From Siphonodentalium dalli (taxonomy: Eukaryota > Mollusca > Scaphopoda > Gadilida > Siphonodentaliidae): a stretch of 64,000 nucleotides of DNA. The stretch spans positions 77,962,705-78,026,704 of the forward strand of contig CP136067.1 of assembly GCA_032622095.1 (NCBI GenBank), read 5' to 3'. The notes below the pieces were generated by a model that saw only the letters and a list, made by a program, of their open reading frames with translations, searched no databases and was not told the DNA's origin. Both the position numbers and the translations under genes were made by a program. Below are positions 61,042-64,000 of the stretch, in pieces (positions within the stretch are counted from its first letter, which is position 1; each line of letters starts with the position of its first letter).

Positions 61042-62682
61042 ATTTTTCGGGAGAACAAGCTGAATAAGTAGTCAGATATATACGAGCATTAATACTATAC
61101 TATAGCAGGATTGTCTATGCACTTTCTTAACAAATGCTGATGGACTCACACCCTCTCTATATAGCTCCCAATATAGACCAATATAACCCTAGTTAAAGGA
61201 GAAGAAAATAGACGAAATTATATGAATTAGTACCACGAACTACTTCTTTTACAGCTTCGGATCAAGCATGGTCCTCTGTCATACAAATTCATACCACACC
61301 CCTTCCTGACTATGCTGCGAGTCAAGACGTTCGAGATTCAAGTTTCTCCAATACTATATATATACAAACATTGACGACGTAAGGCAAACAGTGCAAATAT
61401 ATAGTTGTAGCCATATCATCTGTAACCGCCTTCATGAATTTAATGATAAACGAATATATACTAGTGTGTTAAAAGGGACGCTGTGTACTCGAAGTGGGTA
61501 AATGTGCAAACAGTTTTTAAAAGAATTACCACCAAGAAGAACACGGATAGCTCCCAAATAACTAAATTGAATGTGTTGAAACCATTGCTATGTAAACAAA
61601 ACTGCTACAGTTATTTGTCAACAAACATCGATAATTGTCTGGAAAGTTCAAATATTATAGTATATAAGTATGATTTTTTGAATATTTGTCACTGTTTTTA
61701 CCTTGTCCAACGTTTCCCATCAACTTTTTATTAAAACTTTGTGTATTGGACTAATATAACTTTGATCGGTATTGTCACTGTAACAGTACTGTTACGAAAC
61801 AAAGGTTTCGATGCGAAATCGGGTTACTGGATAGTTACTTATAATGAAAAGAAGAATAAAAAAAAAAGTTGATTTATTTTAATCTGTACAGTTGTATACA
61901 ATGTACGTTGTTTCGCATGAACCCAATTCGAAGACACTGCATGAATCTCATTAAGAACACATGTGCTTGCGGTGTTGCTATATAGTTATTTTAATAGCTG
62001 TACCACTGGATCGACATCGGATTTGTTCTGTTGATTCCAGGTTGTATAAACCCACGAATTTCAAGCCAATTTATTGGCTACTTCTGCCCTATCTTGTTAC
62101 AGAACTCATGACTGCAAGACGTTTTGTAATTAGGACACCGCGGCAAAGTGTTATGTCATGTTGCGTCCCATGCTACAACAATTAGTCCTTTGGTTAAATG
62201 GCATACTTTCCATCCGGTTATTGTTGACACTCGTGTGAGAACTTGTGGGTCTTATTTCACACGTTTGTCCTCAGATTTGAAAAATGGAAAAAATTGCAAT
62301 TCGGCGCATGCCATTGCTGAACAAATGGACAAGCTTTTCACTTACATGCTGTATATCTCATCAGAGGCAAACAAAAATAGAAAGTTTAGAAATTTTCCTC
62401 AACAATATATTGCATAATTATGTGAATCTGTATATATTTGAGCATGTTGCGCAAACGTTGACACCGTTATCGGGACATGCTTTCTCCAGACATGTATCAG
62501 GTCATGTAAATCTCGGAGGATTTAACGCACTGTAAAACCCGTTCTCGGCGATGTTATCTGACTCCGACTGGTCGATACTTGACATACGATCCAAAGGCAT
62601 CCCTGTGTCTGTTTCATATAATAGCACGCCGGTCAATCAATATTGATGATCTGAAACAACACACGAGTTAATAAAAATCATT

Positions 62683-62698
62683 GATGCGCATGCGCATC
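62683..62698. promoter_or_regulatory. Perfect 16-bp palindrome with NRF1-type core
   Basis: GATGCGCATGCGCATC is a perfect palindrome containing TGCGCATGCGCA, the consensus of the NRF-1/Erect wing activator. Such sites usually sit in promoters. No gene start is evident next to it, so it may mark an intronic noncoding-RNA promoter, or be fortuitous. Confidence 0.3.
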
Positions 62699-64000
62699 GA
62701 CAATTCCTTCCCACAATGCATATTGTTTCCGGGTATACACTAAGGGCATGTCTCGCACTTCTTTTGATTTCTGTTAGGTGGGTGTAAAACTGAAAATGCA
62801 ATTGACAAAATGTTCATCATAGATCAATTGTTGAAAACACAGAATGACATGAAACGGAAACATATACTATGTCAATGATATTTCGAGATAGATAATATTC
62901 CATGGCATAATAAGTTAAGTTATAAGTTTTACTATATATTTTCATCTGTTAAATTTTTTAATTTATTAAAAAATATTAGTTGGCGACATACTATAGTAAT
63001 TGCAGCCAAGTCTGTCAAATGACAGTTAAACTATACTTGTCACCCGTCCGGGGTCTTCGGAATCACAAAGACAATCCTCTAATAGCACATATACCTTCTA
63101 AAACGCGAAGACCACAAATGGCACATGCAGGTCCCACGGAACTTAATACCCCACCCCATGGAGCCTGTTCCAGTTAGTATATATATATATTGCCGACCAG
63201 AACTAAATTTAATCGAATTGAACACTATCGGTATGTGAGGAAAACATTGGCTCTCAGTGATATATGACGCGTTCTATTGTGGAGAGGATCCAGTCACCAC
63301 CTAAAGTGCATCGAGTGCATGCGTTTACTTGCCATATAACAGGGTGACACTGTTATATAGTTGGATCAGGACAGTGGAATCGATACCATATCCCATGCGT
63401 GATTTGTTTGAATTCGGGTCATCGGCGGAACAGTTCGCTGGCTATTAGCAAAGAATATATGTCCCCCAATCTGAAATATTGCTGTATTGCGTGCTCCACG
63501 GGGAGGAATTGATTTTTGATTACGAGCAAAGCGCACATCGCCTACAACCACCGCCATGTATAATGCAAACGAGGTCGAATGTCTGGGTATATATAAGAAA
63601 TGTGCGTCGGGGTTGTTTCGCGTGTTGTGTCTTTTTGTTTACTACACTCGACACATATATATATATATATATATATATGATTTACGGGGAGAATATATTT
63701 CCGAACAAGAGCACATCTTGGGAGTCAATAAAACTCGTGCAACTTGCGATAATAAGTTATCGGGGTATAGTCTATTATATTTTCCTTCTCTGACATAGGC
63801 AATACTCGCGGCGATTGGGTCAAACAATTAACCCAGATCCAGTTAATTGGCCAAATAATGATACGACGATATCTCGTTAATTATTTAGTCGTGCTAACTG
63901 AATGTCCAATATGTGATAACATAACCCTGTTCGACACGTACAGGAAACAAACCTACAAAAAATGTTATATACTAGAAACATGTGCATTAAAATGTTTTTT

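Larger units (their letters stand above)
55049..64000 (+). other. Hox5: Hox5 intron 1 (5' part, continues beyond window)
   Basis: The intron opens with GTAAGT directly after exon 1. Reading the + strand for a homeodomain helix-3 signature (WFQNRR) gave no candidate, so the homeobox exon is probably past 64000 and the intron longer than 8.9 kb. The stretch is mostly AT-rich unique DNA. It holds one MITE copy at 60791-61041, TA-rich microsatellites near 57290-57308 and 63653-63678, an ATT-rich run near 59495-59530, and two complex repeat-free blocks listed separately. Short open frames here have no recognisable domain. A manual scan could miss a diverged exon. Confidence 0.7.

Noticed and set aside
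55049-64000. Homeobox exon or Hox-cluster microRNA miR-10
   Set aside because: I looked for the WFQNRR coding signature and for the miR-10 mature sequence on both strands, here and upstream, and saw neither. A manual scan cannot exclude a diverged copy.
1-64000. CRISPR arrays, operons, ribosome binding sites, riboswitches
   Set aside because: The window is eukaryotic. The tandem repeats lack the repeat-spacer pattern of CRISPR, and no prokaryotic gene organisation is present.

Overview
This is eukaryotic DNA, very probably from a lophotrochozoan animal and possibly a mollusc. It is AT-rich, has almost no coding sequence, and carries many transposable-element relics, microsatellites and satellite DNA. 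The species assignment is inference. The one confidently recognised host gene is exon 1 of a Hox gene of the Hox5/Scr group at 54502-55048 on the + strand. It has the MSSYFVN-type N-terminus, a Ser/Pro-rich middle and a hexapeptide (IYPWMR), and it ends at a canonical GTAAGT splice donor. I found no homeobox exon downstream, so the intron appears to exceed 8.9 kb and run off the window.

If the Hox cluster is arranged as in other lophotrochozoans (inference), the 54 kb upstream is the spacer between Hox5 and the next, more posterior gene (Lox5 or Antp). I see no other host coding gene in it. It contains: a 0.9 kb element with 124-bp terminal inverted repeats (385-1305); a 2.5 kb foldback element (3770-6271); a truncated Crypton-like recombinase fragment beside a large palindrome (9658-10062); a gag-like ORF1 relic of a non-LTR retrotransposon (11560-12440, minus); three tails resembling RTE-type retrotransposons, with 122-bp internal repeats (18385-19996); a 17-bp minisatellite (20700-21275); a satellite with higher-order structure (36270-40131); and a decayed non-LTR reverse transcriptase (46785-47965, minus). 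There are also several long, nearly perfect hairpins and several dispersed repeat families.

Between the repeats lie a few blocks of complex, CpG-containing, repeat-free sequence, at about 2560-3110, 25190-25540, 30420-31110, 49220-49640, 58980-59360 and 60100-60560. In a Hox cluster these are the natural candidates for cis-regulatory elements or non-coding transcripts. That is inference from composition and position, not from an alignment.

Nearly all other open reading frames are short, have no recognisable domain, and lie in repeats or AT-rich DNA. I treat them as chance frames.
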